Origin: Corinectria fuckeliana
Lineage: Eukaryota > Ascomycota > Sordariomycetes > Hypocreales > Nectriaceae
Length of the DNA: 51,110 nucleotides
Reading direction: 5' to 3'
Assembly (NCBI GenBank): GCA_019137255.1
Contig: WPDH01000558.1
Coordinates: forward strand, 1 to 51,110
Part shown: positions 32,459 to 42,300 of the stretch, one piece after another
Layout: each line of letters begins with the position of its first letter
How positions within the stretch are numbered: the stretch's first letter is position 1
Notes under the pieces: generated by a model
What the model saw: the letters and a program-made list of their open reading frames with translations, nothing else
Told to the model about the DNA's origin: nothing
Databases searched by the model: none
Made by a program: the position numbers and the translations under genes

Positions 32459-35400
32459 ATGGCATCGCCCGCCGTCGTCACAACCTCCTACCTCTTGGGT
32501 AACCTCCACTGCCCGTCCTGCGTCGCCCTTATCCGCTCCCTGCTGCACGACACCTACGGCGATGATGTGCTCTGGGTGTCACCAAACCTCGTCACCTCGG
32601 TCGTGACGGTCGAGCACAAGGACGACTCGGTCGCCTCGGTGCGCGGCATGGAGAAGACGCTGCAGAATGTCGGCTTTGACATCTGCGGAGTACACACTAC
32701 CGCCGCCATCAGCAGCAGCAGCAACAGCAACAATAACATCAACAATAACAACAGCACCGGTGATCTTCAACGCGGCTCGCAGGTCGAGCTGGGTGAGAGC
32801 AGTCGCGCCGTGGACCGGCCGGGCGGGCACTTCGATTCGTGGTTTCGCCTGCTGTGGCCGAGACAATCGCCTTCCATCATGGAGTCGGCCAGGGCCGCCC
32901 ATCTCGAGAACTGCGAAGCGTGTCGATCCGAAGGAGCCTCGCACGACGACCTCTTAGGACGAGACGCCGAAAAGGGACGGCTAGTTCGTGTCCAAACCGC
33001 AGCCTCCGATCGCTCTGACACCAAGCATTCGCCTCTCCCTCTCCCTCTTCAGCAAGTCGTGGCGGACTCTGGACCCTCGTCTCCGTCGTGGCGGGTGACG
33101 CTCTCCGTCGGCGGCATGACCTGCGCCGTCTGCGTCAACACCATCACCGACGAGCTCAAGAAGAACCCCTGGATCTCCCACGTCGCCGTCAACCTCGTCA
33201 TGAACAGCGCCACCGTCGACTACACCGACGAGAGCCGCACGCAGGACATTGTCGACGCCGTCGAGGACCTGGGATACGACGCGGCAGTGGACAAGGTCAC
33301 CAATCTCGACAAGCAAGCGGCGCCGGCGGACGGGCGAGATGTCGAGATCATGGTCGACGGCATCTTCTGCTCTCGCTGCCCCGAGCGGATCAGCACGACT
33401 CTGAAGAGCCTCGGCTCCAACCGACTCGACATTCTGCGCGAGCCCTCCCCTCAGAACCCCATCCTCAAACTCCACTACTCGCCGCAGACGCCAAACTTCA
33501 CCATCAGACACATCCTGCGAGCCATCGAGGCCGCAGACGCGTCCCTCCACACCTCGATATATCACCCCCCAACCCTCGAGGAGCGGTCCAGGGCCATCAG
33601 AGCAAAGCACCAACGCTCACTGTTGATGCGCGAGATCCTCACCATCATCGTCGCCGTTCCCACCTTCATCCTCGGCATCGTCTACATGAGCCTGCTGCCC
33701 GACTCAAACCACGGAAAGATGTACCTCATGAAGCCGTGGACTTCGGGCCTCAGTCGTCTCGACATCGCGCTCTTCATCCTCGCCACCCCCGTCTACTTCT
33801 TCGCCGCCGACGTCTTCCACGTCCGAGCCATCAAGGAGGTGCGGACCATCTGGCGCTCGGGCAGCCGGATCCCCGTGCTGCAGCGGTTCTGGCGGTTCGG
33901 CAGCATGAACATGCTGATCTCGCTGGGCACCAGCATCGCCTACATCTCCTCCGTCGCGCAGATGATTGCGGCTGCCGTCTCCAGCCGCAAGCACCACGGC
34001 TCGGGCGCCGAGTTCTACTTCGACTCGGTCGTCTTCCTGACCCTCTTCCTGCTGGCCGGGAGGCTGATCGAGGGGTATAGCAAGTCCAAGACGGGCGACG
34101 CCGTGGAGATGCTGGGAAAGCTGCGGCCGACCACGGCACTCCTCCTCGACAAGGATAAGACGGGAGCCCAGGTGACGACGACGATACCCGTCGACCAGCT
34201 CGACGCCGGGGATGTGATACGCGTCCCCCACGGCGCGTCTCCGCCGGCCGACGGTGTCATCGTGTCGGGAGAAAGCAGCTTTGACGAGTCGAGTCTCACA
34301 GGCGAGTCCCGACTCATCAAGAAGGCCACGGGGGATCAAGTCTTCGCCGGCACCATCAACAAGGCGTCAGCCATCACTGTGCGCGTGACCGGAACCTCGG
34401 GCCGCTCGATGCTGGACCAGATCGTCCAAGTGGTTCGCGAGGGCCAAACCAAGCGCGCCCCCATCGAGCAGATCGCCGACATCCTGACGACCTACTTCGT
34501 CCCCGTCATCGTCCTCATCGCCGTCGTCACCTGGCTCGTCTGGATGGCGCTCGGCTACGCGCACGTCGTCTCGGACCACGAGAAGGACTCGGCCGGCGGC
34601 TCCGTCGCCTTTGCCTTCCAGTTTGCCATTGCCGTCTTCGTCGTCGCATGCCCCTGCGGCCTCGCGCTCGCGGCCCCGACGGCAATCTTCGTCGGCGGCG
34701 GCATCGCGGCCCAGCACGGCATCCTCGCCAAGGGCGGCGGCGAGGCCTTCGAGAAGGCCAGCAAGATCGACTGCGTCGTGTTTGACAAGACGGGCACCCT
34801 CACCCAGGGCGGCGAGCCGCAGATCACCGACGCCGCCGTCTTCCCGGACAACCACCACCAGGCCGGCGAGGACGAGCGCCGCGCTCTCCTGTCGGTCCTG
34901 AAGGCCGTGGAGGAGAACAGCAGCCACCCCATCGCAAACGCCGTGGTCGCCTTCTGCGGCGCCGATACTCGGGCCGCCGAGGTTGGCGGGCTGGAGGAGC
35001 TTCCCGGAAGGGGCATGAAGGCGACTTACACAGGCGCCGCAGACGAAGCGTTCGACATGCTCGTCGGCAACGAGCTCCTGATGCGCGACGCGTCCGTTGG
35101 TATCTCGCCGCACGTGTCCTCTCTCCTGCAGACGTGGAAATCAGAAGCCAAGTCCATCGCCCTCGTCGCCACGAAGCCATCTTCCCGCGACGACGACGCC
35201 GCCGCCTGGACGCTCGCCGCCGCGCTCTCCATCTCCGACCCGATCCGCCGCGAGGCCGGCGCCGTCATCGAGGCGCTCGTCTCGCGCGGCACGCAGGTCT
35301 GGATGCTCTCGGGCGACAACGCGACGACGGCGCGGGCCGTGGCGCAGCGCGTGGGCATCCCCGCGGCCAACGTCCTGGCCGAGGTGCTCCCCGCCGACAA

Positions 35401-35875
35401 GGCCGCGCAGATCGCGTCGCTCCAGGCGTCGCTGCACGCGCGCGGGTCGGCGTCGCGGCGCGCCACGGTGGCCATGGTCGGCGACGGCATCAACGACGCG
35501 CCCGCGCTGGCGACGGCCGACGTGGGCATCGCCGTCGGGTCCGGCAGCGACGTGGCCATCAGCAGCGCCGCCTTCGTGCTGGCCACGTCGTCGCTGGGCG
35601 CCGTCGTCACGCTGCTGGACCTCAGCCGCGCCGTGTTCCGGCGCATCCGCGTCAACTTCGCCTGGGCCGTCGTGTACAACGTCGTCGCGGTGCCCGTGGC
35701 CGCGGGGTGCCTGTACCCGGTGACGACGGGCGGCGGCCGCCACGTGCGGCTGGACCCCGTGTGGGCGGCGCTGGCGATGGCGCTGTCGAGCATCAGCGTG
35801 GTGTTGAGCAGCTTGAGCCTGCGGACGAGGGTGCCGGGAGTGGGGTTCCGGTACAAGCGCGTTGTGGAGGAGTGA
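32459..35875 (+). CDS. Cu(I)-exporting P1B-type ATPase, CrpA-like
   Basis: One exon of 1138 aa. The pump uses ATP to move Cu(I) across a membrane; CrpA/Crp1-type proteins sit in the plasma membrane and give copper tolerance. Three N-terminal heavy-metal-associated motifs are seen: HCPSC (C18/C21), MTCAVC (C222/C225) and FCSRC (C304/C307). A further HLENCEAC pair (C152/C155) follows an Asn/Ser-rich linker. The catalytic core is complete: TGES at 614-617, the transport motif CPC (C731-P-C733), the phosphorylated aspartate in DKTGTLT (D776), SSHPIANAV (H823-P824) and GDGINDAP from G1008. About eight membrane segments surround these. The first domain motif LGNLHCPSCV and the Cys-rich linker favour CrpA over the Golgi pump Ccc2/CtpA. 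The ATG at 32459 in TTACCATGG is the first in frame. Strong GC bias at third positions explains the long open frames on the opposite strand. Confidence 0.94.
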   Translation: MASPAVVTTSYLLGNLHCPSCVALIRSLLHDTYGDDVLWVSPNLVTSVVTVEHKDDSVASVRGMEKTLQNVGFDICGVHTTAAISSSSNSNNNINNNNSTGDLQRGSQVELGESSRAVDRPGGHFDSWFRLLWPRQSPSIMESARAAHLENCEACRSEGASHDDLLGRDAEKGRLVRVQTAASDRSDTKHSPLPLPLQQVVADSGPSSPSWRVTLSVGGMTCAVCVNTITDELKKNPWISHVAVNLVMNSATVDYTDESRTQDIVDAVEDLGYDAAVDKVTNLDKQAAPADGRDVEIMVDGIFCSRCPERISTTLKSLGSNRLDILREPSPQNPILKLHYSPQTPNFTIRHILRAIEAADASLHTSIYHPPTLEERSRAIRAKHQRSLLMREILTIIVAVPTFILGIVYMSLLPDSNHGKMYLMKPWTSGLSRLDIALFILATPVYFFAADVFHVRAIKEVRTIWRSGSRIPVLQRFWRFGSMNMLISLGTSIAYISSVAQMIAAAVSSRKHHGSGAEFYFDSVVFLTLFLLAGRLIEGYSKSKTGDAVEMLGKLRPTTALLLDKDKTGAQVTTTIPVDQLDAGDVIRVPHGASPPADGVIVSGESSFDESSLTGESRLIKKATGDQVFAGTINKASAITVRVTGTSGRSMLDQIVQVVREGQTKRAPIEQIADILTTYFVPVIVLIAVVTWLVWMALGYAHVVSDHEKDSAGGSVAFAFQFAIAVFVVACPCGLALAAPTAIFVGGGIAAQHGILAKGGGEAFEKASKIDCVVFDKTGTLTQGGEPQITDAAVFPDNHHQAGEDERRALLSVLKAVEENSSHPIANAVVAFCGADTRAAEVGGLEELPGRGMKATYTGAADEAFDMLVGNELLMRDASVGISPHVSSLLQTWKSEAKSIALVATKPSSRDDDAAAWTLAAALSISDPIRREAGAVIEALVSRGTQVWMLSGDNATTARAVAQRVGIPAANVLAEVLPADKAAQIASLQASLHARGSASRRATVAMVGDGINDAPALATADVGIAVGSGSDVAISSAAFVLATSSLGAVVTLLDLSRAVFRRIRVNFAWAVVYNVVAVPVAAGCLYPVTTGGGRHVRLDPVWAALAMALSSISVVLSSLSLRTRVPGVGFRYKRVVEE

Positions 35876-37747
35876 AGTGATATCCATGTCGGCTTCTCCT
35901 TTCTTCTTCTTCTGTCTGTCTATCGTTGCCATGTCAGCTATTAGCTTGCTTGTCGGAGCGGGATCCTAGTTGGGCTGAGCTGAAGTTCGTAACTTATATC
36001 TAGCGGTAGCATGATGGAGCACTAATGTCAATAATGATCCGTAACGTCTTACATCGCAGCCCCTGTTCCCTGTCTTGACCTTCGATGGGGCTGAGCTAAC
36101 TGCACCTCAAGCCCAAAGACCAAGACTTCCTCTACAGCCTCATCCCCAGCCTCAACAAGGACTGATCCCGTCAGACTCGTCTCGTTTTTCAACTCCGAGG
36201 GATGCCGTAGACCCCAACGCCTCTAGACTACAAGCCGAAACCTCGTGCATCCTCCGCTCCTCCATCCCCGCAGCATCTTCATTCCCTCTGGTCCTCGTAG
36301 ACTGCACGGCGACCCTACCTGAACCTGAGCTCCAGTCCAGCGACCCTCCAACGGACGCACACAATATTGCCTGTCTGCCCTCCGAACACTCCCACACATG
36401 CGCATCCCATCGCCTCCCGTATTGCCGGTCCATCCGTTTCTCAACGCCCGCCGCCACTCGTGCACACACACACTCACGCACACACACTCACACACATACA
36501 TGCATGATGCACATCTCTCGCCAAGCCACAGAGGTTCACTCGCCCGCAGCAGCCAACATTGAAACGAAAGAAACCCCCCATCCGCCAGCTCCCGGGAGGC
36601 GTCGTCAATGTAAACCAATACGGGCTTGCTTTCGGGCTTCTAGACGAGTGGTTATTTCCGTCTCGTCTTCGTCGCTGTCCTCGTCTCTTCGTTTTTCCCC
36701 TTGCTGGACTCCCCCGAGTTTTGCACCTTCGTCTTGCAGCTTTCATCTTTATTTAACCTCGAAAAGATGCTGCCGCGTGCCGTGAACCCGGGACTGCAGC
36801 GGGCAGACGGGACCCACCCGCAACTCTCCCGTCAGCCTACCAGATCCACGCACTGCCCAAAACGGGAAATAAAAAAGCCCCGGGAAAGTACGTACCCACA
36901 TGTACAATCGAGATCCCGTCGGTGGGCTTAGATGCTTAGATGCGTAGACCTAGATGTACGAAGTACTGTAAGCTGCTTCGTTCGGCAAGTTGGTATCAAA
37001 CGTGACCGAGGCTGACTGTCGGGCTTCGCCCAAGGCGCCGCCCGAGAATGCCAGATGATGTGCGAAATGCAACCAACCACTGAAGAAAAAAAGTGGTGTT
37101 GCCATGAGACATTCAGGCATACACAAGGCACTGTCATAGGCTCTCTTCAAGTTCTTGGTCTCAGCATGATAGTCAAAACGGCCGAAGCCAGGGTATTGAT
37201 TGATTCGATGCCTCGCAATAGGCGGGTGACATTTGCGTCTACCAATAACTCCACTCGCCCAATCCCATCCCATTCCTGTCCGTATCCCTGAAACGTGGCA
37301 GTGCCCATCCTATCCTATGCATTGTCCATGCCCAACCATGATCCAAGGATGCCTATAAACCGCAAGGCCTGATCCGCTACCCATTCTCATGCTCCCTCCT
37401 CTTGCCCCCGTCTGCACGCCCTCCGTGCCTCCGATGCATTAACATGTAAATCCGTGACGCCAGTTTCCTTCTCGGAAGCCGTAGAGAGTACAGTAGATGT
37501 AAGGAAAAAATATAACACGAGCGTAATAGTAAAGAAAACGCCACAAGGACAAATGAAATGCTTCGAGGGTCTCTCTCCGCCCCTCTCCCCAGTGGTGTAT
37601 CTTAGTTTCTAGTAAAAGCAAAGGCGAAAAGAGCAACAAACGCCATGCCAACTTCTTTTTCGAAGAGATGCGAATTCGATGCCAACATTGGTCCGTGAAC
37701 GCCAAGGATATGCATAATAGTGTGCCCAAGCGTGAAACCATGGTTGC
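35876..37747. other. Convergent spacer after the copper ATPase and cyclin genes
   Basis: This 1.9 kb stretch holds the 3' ends of two converging genes. It includes a (CA)n/(CACACT)n tract at 36461-36500 and GTAC-rich words near 36955. Open frames here are short and repeat-driven; I see no gene. Confidence 0.6.
36461..36500 (+). repeat. (CA)n/(CACACT)n microsatellite
   Basis: An interrupted CA-rich tract between the copper ATPase and the cyclin gene. Confidence 0.85.
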
Positions 37748-38890
37748 CTATCGCACAGCGACGGAACCACCAAGGAGACGTCCCCACATGCCGCGCTTTG
37801 AAGGGCGCTGCTTCTTGCTCTGGCTCTCGTGCATCTGATACTGCTGGTACTCGTCGGCCGAGATCTCGTAGGGGAGCATGCGGCCGGCGGCGCCGCGCGC
37901 CTTGGGGTAGTCGACGTCGGCGACGATCTGCACGGGCGAGTCGTACAGGCTGCATTGCTGGGTCTCGTAGAGGTAAGAGGCTTCCTGCTCCGAGTCGAGC
38001 GGCGTGGTTGCACGCGAGTAGACTCGGCTGGAGGTGGTGGAGGAGGCGTATGAGCTGGCAGAGCTGCTGTAGGTGAGGCCGGGAGGGGTGATGGGGCCGC
38101 TGCTGATGGTTCGGGTGTCCGAGTGGGCGCGAGTGTGCTCGGGGGTCGCCTGCCGGGAGCGTGATTGGCCACGGGACGCGGGAGGGCTGGGGTATCGAGT
38201 AGAGGCGGCGTAGAGCTGTTGCTGGCGAAGCTTCTCCTCGCGGTGGCGCATCTTCTTGGCGTGGCGCTCGGCGACCTTGTGGCGGAGGGGCTCGAGGAAG
38301 TCGTCTAGCTCGCGGTAGAGGTCCTCCTCGGTGATGCGGAGGTCCCACTCGAGCAGAAAGAGGAGCTGCTTCTCCATGAGGTTCACCTCGGTGCGGCTGA
38401 AGCCGAAGCTGTACACCTCGGTGTTGATGTGTGAATAGTTGGCCCAGTGCTTGTTCTTAGGAGAGCTATCGTTGAGGTACTTGGCAGCAAGGATGAGGGC
38501 AGCGAGAAAGATGCGGTGGGTAGTACATCGCAGACCGCGGGCCATGGGCTGGAGCTTTGACTTGAGGCGGGTGAGGTAGACGAGGGTCGACATCAAAGTG
38601 GGGACCTGGACGTTGGAGGAGACAACGAGCTGGGTGATGAACTCCTCGAGAGTCGGAAGGCCGCCGTCCTCGGAGCGGACGGTACGGGGCTCGGGACTCC
38701 GCGGGGGCGACGGAGGCATGTTCCGGGAGTCGACAGGTGCGGGAGGCATGAGGGAGGTGTCGCAGGAGATGACGTTGTTGGCCGCTTCGGCGAGGTAGGC
38801 GATCATGTCGCGGCCGACGGGTTGGTAGACGAACTGCTCGAGAGCAGTCTTGTTGAGCTCGTCCATGGTGAGGTATCTCGAGTAATCCAT
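37748..38890 (-). CDS. Pcl1-type (Pho85-like) G1/S cyclin
   Basis: A single exon encodes 380 aa. The cyclin box spans roughly residues 78-200: LPTLEEFITQLVVSSNVQVPTL, then RIFLAALILAAKYLND, SSPKNKHWANYSHI and MEKQLLFLLEWDLRITEEDLY. The run AAKYLNDSSPKNKHWA is typical of fungal Pcl1/Pcl2/PclA cyclins, which activate Pho85-like kinases in G1 and during development. The C-terminal 180 residues are low-complexity, rich in Ser, Thr, Pro and Arg, with several S/T-P sites that could be kinase targets or degradation signals; this part is inferred to be disordered. The ATG at 38890 was chosen because it starts the conserved MDYSRYLTMDELN segment; an open frame continues upstream but is proline-rich leader. 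A TATATA word lies about 145 bp upstream. Confidence 0.9.
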   Translation of the reverse strand: MDYSRYLTMDELNKTALEQFVYQPVGRDMIAYLAEAANNVISCDTSLMPPAPVDSRNMPPSPPRSPEPRTVRSEDGGLPTLEEFITQLVVSSNVQVPTLMSTLVYLTRLKSKLQPMARGLRCTTHRIFLAALILAAKYLNDSSPKNKHWANYSHINTEVYSFGFSRTEVNLMEKQLLFLLEWDLRITEEDLYRELDDFLEPLRHKVAERHAKKMRHREEKLRQQQLYAASTRYPSPPASRGQSRSRQATPEHTRAHSDTRTISSGPITPPGLTYSSSASSYASSTTSSRVYSRATTPLDSEQEASYLYETQQCSLYDSPVQIVADVDYPKARGAAGRMLPYEISADEYQQYQMHESQSKKQRPSKRGMWGRLLGGSVAVR

Positions 38891-39034
38891 TGCGGAGGTG
38901 CAGTGTGGATGTGGTGGAGGAGAGATTGGCGGTGGTGTATTAAGGGTAGTTGGGATCAACCCGACGTGTAAGTGGGAAGGGGGTAGACTGCTGGGACCGC
39001 CAAGGCTCCTTTGGGATGAGAGAAGGTGGAAGGG

Positions 39035-39042
39035 TATATAAG
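39035..39042 (-). promoter_or_regulatory. TATA box candidate of the cyclin gene
   Basis: TATATAAG on the plus strand contains the palindromic TATATA and sits 145 bp upstream of the cyclin ATG. The assignment rests on motif and spacing. Confidence 0.4.
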
Positions 39043-39339
39043 GCTTAATGCAAAAGCCAAGAGCTTGAACTGGTGACAACAAGGGGAGGGAGGGTATGAC
39101 GGGGGCGCGAGGCTTGATATATCAGACACAAAACAGACGGACGCTCATGTGCCTCGTTTAGGACAAGTGACCTTGGCTGTTGTCCTGTTGAGTCGTCAGT
39201 GGGTGACGTTTGGGGGAGGGGCCATGAGGCTGAGTCCACCAGGAGCGGTGCGGTGCCACAGGCTGGCTTGCTTGCAGGGGGGGGGGTAACTCACAGGCGG
39301 GCAGGGGTGCTGGAGGTGCCGTGGTGGACACTGTTTTAG

Positions 39340-39372
39340 TGGGCTTGCAGTGGGCTTGCAGTGGGCTTGCAG
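39340..39372 (+). repeat. Three tandem copies of TGGGCTTGCAG
   Basis: Three perfect copies of an 11-bp unit lie 450 bp upstream of the cyclin start. Like the 11-mer upstream of the copper ATPase, the unit is about one helical turn long, so it may be a cluster of binding sites; chance slippage is the alternative. Confidence 0.6.
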
Positions 39373-42300
39373 TGTGGTGGGGAGCGGGTCCAGCGGGTCT
39401 GGGAAGTCCGACAGGGGGGGTGATGGCTAGTTTCCTTTCCGGTGGAGGTTCCTAGAGCGCGGGCTGGGCTGGGCTGGTTTGGGTCTGGAAGTGGCGCTGG
39501 ACAGTCAGTTGGCGATTCATTCAGTGGGCTCTTAGGGAGGGACCACCACTTACAGGCCGAGAGACACGGGGAGGGGTACGGTGGCGAAGGAAGGGGGCGT
39601 TGCGTAAGTGGGTGATTGAGTGTCTCGGTCGCTAGAGAGAGCCTGAGTGGGCGAAGGTCGCTGAGATGCTTCGCGGTGGCTTGGGCCTTGGTGTTGCGTT
39701 TCTCTTGCGTCGCAGTGCGTGCGTTGTTGCGTGCGTTGCCGTGGCTGGCGTACGTGGATGGTTCCAAGGCGTTTCAGCGGTTTCGCTTTCGGGTTTTGGG
39801 ACGAGTGAGGTGGTTTCGCGAGGCGCCCGGAGTGCCGAGAACGAGACGAAAGACGAAAGACAAAATATTCAAAAAGGGATGATTTGCTTGCTTGCTTGCG
39901 TTGTCGTGCAAGGGCCGGTGTATTTGCGATGGATGTTGCGGGTGTAATCGGCTATCCGCCGGGTCCGGAGCGAGTGCGGGAAGCGGGATTGACGAGATCC
40001 AAACGGGGTCGAGGCCTTCCGTACAATCCGGTCAGGGAATAGATTAGGTGAACGTGCACAGAACAAGAATTAAGCTTCCGGTTTGGTCTGGGGCCGGAGA
40101 GAGCTGGTTGTGAAATAGCTCTTTAACTTTTGGCGGCAAACAGCGAGGAGCGGGGTGTAGATCGTGGATGGGCGGACCAGATCTGAGATGTTGGTGCAAT
40201 GGGCGGTGGTGCCGACAGGTGAGTTGGAGAACTGGAATTGAGGCGTTTGCGGGGGCTAAAGATGGCTGACGCTGATGCTGATGCTGGTGTTGGTGATGCT
40301 GGCTGAAAACACACAAGAGTTGACTGCGAGTCCCGACGAGTTTTATAAATGATTGATCAAGGCCAGCTTGTTGAAGGGGTTGTCGACCGTTGGAGCCGGG
40401 CAAATCGATAGAACGAAAACCGCAGCAGGGGAGGGGAGGGATGTATTGACTGGAATTGATAGCCAAATACAAAGGGAGGGAGGGAGTCAAGGAGAGAAAG
40501 AGGCTTGCTCGTCTCTAGATCCCAGCAAGGCAGGGGATGGGGGGCAATGAAAAAAATAGCACAACGAGGGAGTGACCAGCACCACGGAGACAGAAAGCAG
40601 CAAGGTTGGTCGACGTCGATTCGTTTCAAAGGGGTTTCGCGGCGGATGGAAGAAAAACCTGCCAGAGGTATGCGGAAGAAGGGCGTGGCGTAGACGAAAG
40701 ACGAAGACGGTTTGGTGTTATCGAGAACGAAAGCAAACGAGGGGGGCGCCCCTTGGAGTCAATAAAGTCACCGGCGGGGGATTCCAAAGAATCGAATCGG
40801 GAAAGGAAAAAAAAACAGGCGGAGGATGCGTGATGTGGAGGGATGGGATGAGCTTGTCGAGATTGGAAGGGCGGGAAAGTAAGAGAGTTGGCCACGACGA
40901 GGGCATGACTTTGTATTGTATTGGGATTCCTGCTGAACCGCCCTCCCATTCGCGCCCTTCTTCGGCCGTGGACCATCTCGTCTCCAAAGAGATGGAACGA
41001 GGGACGCAGACCACGCAACGCACCGCCAGCGCAGACCAAGTTACAGGGGGAGGGCGAGGGCGAGGGCGATTGAATGCCACTCGTTGAACGGCATCCAGAT
41101 GCCAGATGCCAGAGTGAAGCCTCTCCTCCAGTCGCGCCGTCGCATCGCCGGCCGGGCTGCAACTCGAGGAGTCGATAGGCTACAGGACCCCTCCCGTCCC
41201 CTGTTTTGTCCATGCCCAGGGGTTTTTTGGCCTTTGCCGCTGCGGTTACAGCTCTTGGGCGGCTCGGCGGCCTTGATTGGCTGTGGCGCCTTGACACTTG
41301 AAACCGCCTTCTTGATGCCCTCACTTGCGCCGCTTGTCCAATCAACTGCGGCGCTCCGGTGCCAGACAAACGGAACACCAAACGCCTCTCCCTAGGCTTC
41401 CTTCCCCTTCCGGATCTGGATTAGACGGCGTGTTTGACGCTCGTCGGGGGGCGGGGGGAGGCTGTGCTGTCAAAGGCCGTTCAGACGGGTCTCCCTTGTC
41501 AGGCTGTCGATGAACCGACGACGAACCACTGCCTCGACTCGACTCTCACTGAAAGCCAAGAACAAGGCATGCAAACACCCCAGAACGGACGAAATTACTA
41601 CGTAGGCCAGGGTAGTGCTGCGTACTGTACGGACACAGCACCGTGCACGTCTGCCCGCTGCACATAGGCGCTCGTCTCGTTCTTTTTTTACTCTCTACGC
41701 GCGACGGCTCGCATAGATACGGACGGGGGCAACAAACAAACAAAAAAGCACAGAGCCACCGACGACGTTGTCATTGTCATGGAGCATGAATGAAGGATTT
41801 GTTTCCGCTTTTTTTACTGCCACAGGCGGGCCGACCTGGTCACAGTTCCCCTCCCGCAGCCTAATCCGCCTGTTTCTATCCGCGCGGGTACCGTTGTTTC
41901 TGCGGTCCGTCCTCCTTCATTACAGCAACAGCAACAGCAGCAACAACAATGCCTCAATTTCCGGTCCGTTTCGTTTTCGTACAACGCCGTCTCAACACGG
42001 ACAGGCGATCGACGTGGGTGCGCGACCCGGAAGACCGGCCTGTGCTGCCGCTGTGCTGCGTCCAAGGCATGACGACTCGCAGACCACTCAATCTTGCATG
42101 CGGCCGTGACGCAGGGGTAGCACCATGATTGCTGTCGCAGCAGCAAGGAGAAACACACAGACGGACGAAGCAAAGTGAACCAAGCCAAGGACGAAGGAAA
42201 CAATGACGGGCTGAACAAAGCCATTCTAGCAATGACCGGCCCGTGGCTGAGATTCGATCCAAGCACAATGGTCGCTTGTGCCTGAGACCTGCTTGTAAGC

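Noticed and set aside
35141..35932. Long antisense open frames over the copper ATPase
   Set aside because: They are shadows produced by strong third-position GC bias; their products are His/Arg/Gly-rich low-complexity sequence.
40626..41381. 251-codon minus-strand frame in the 9.8 kb gap
   Set aside because: Low-complexity Ser/Pro/Arg-rich product, with no domain and with equally long overlapping frames on the other strand.
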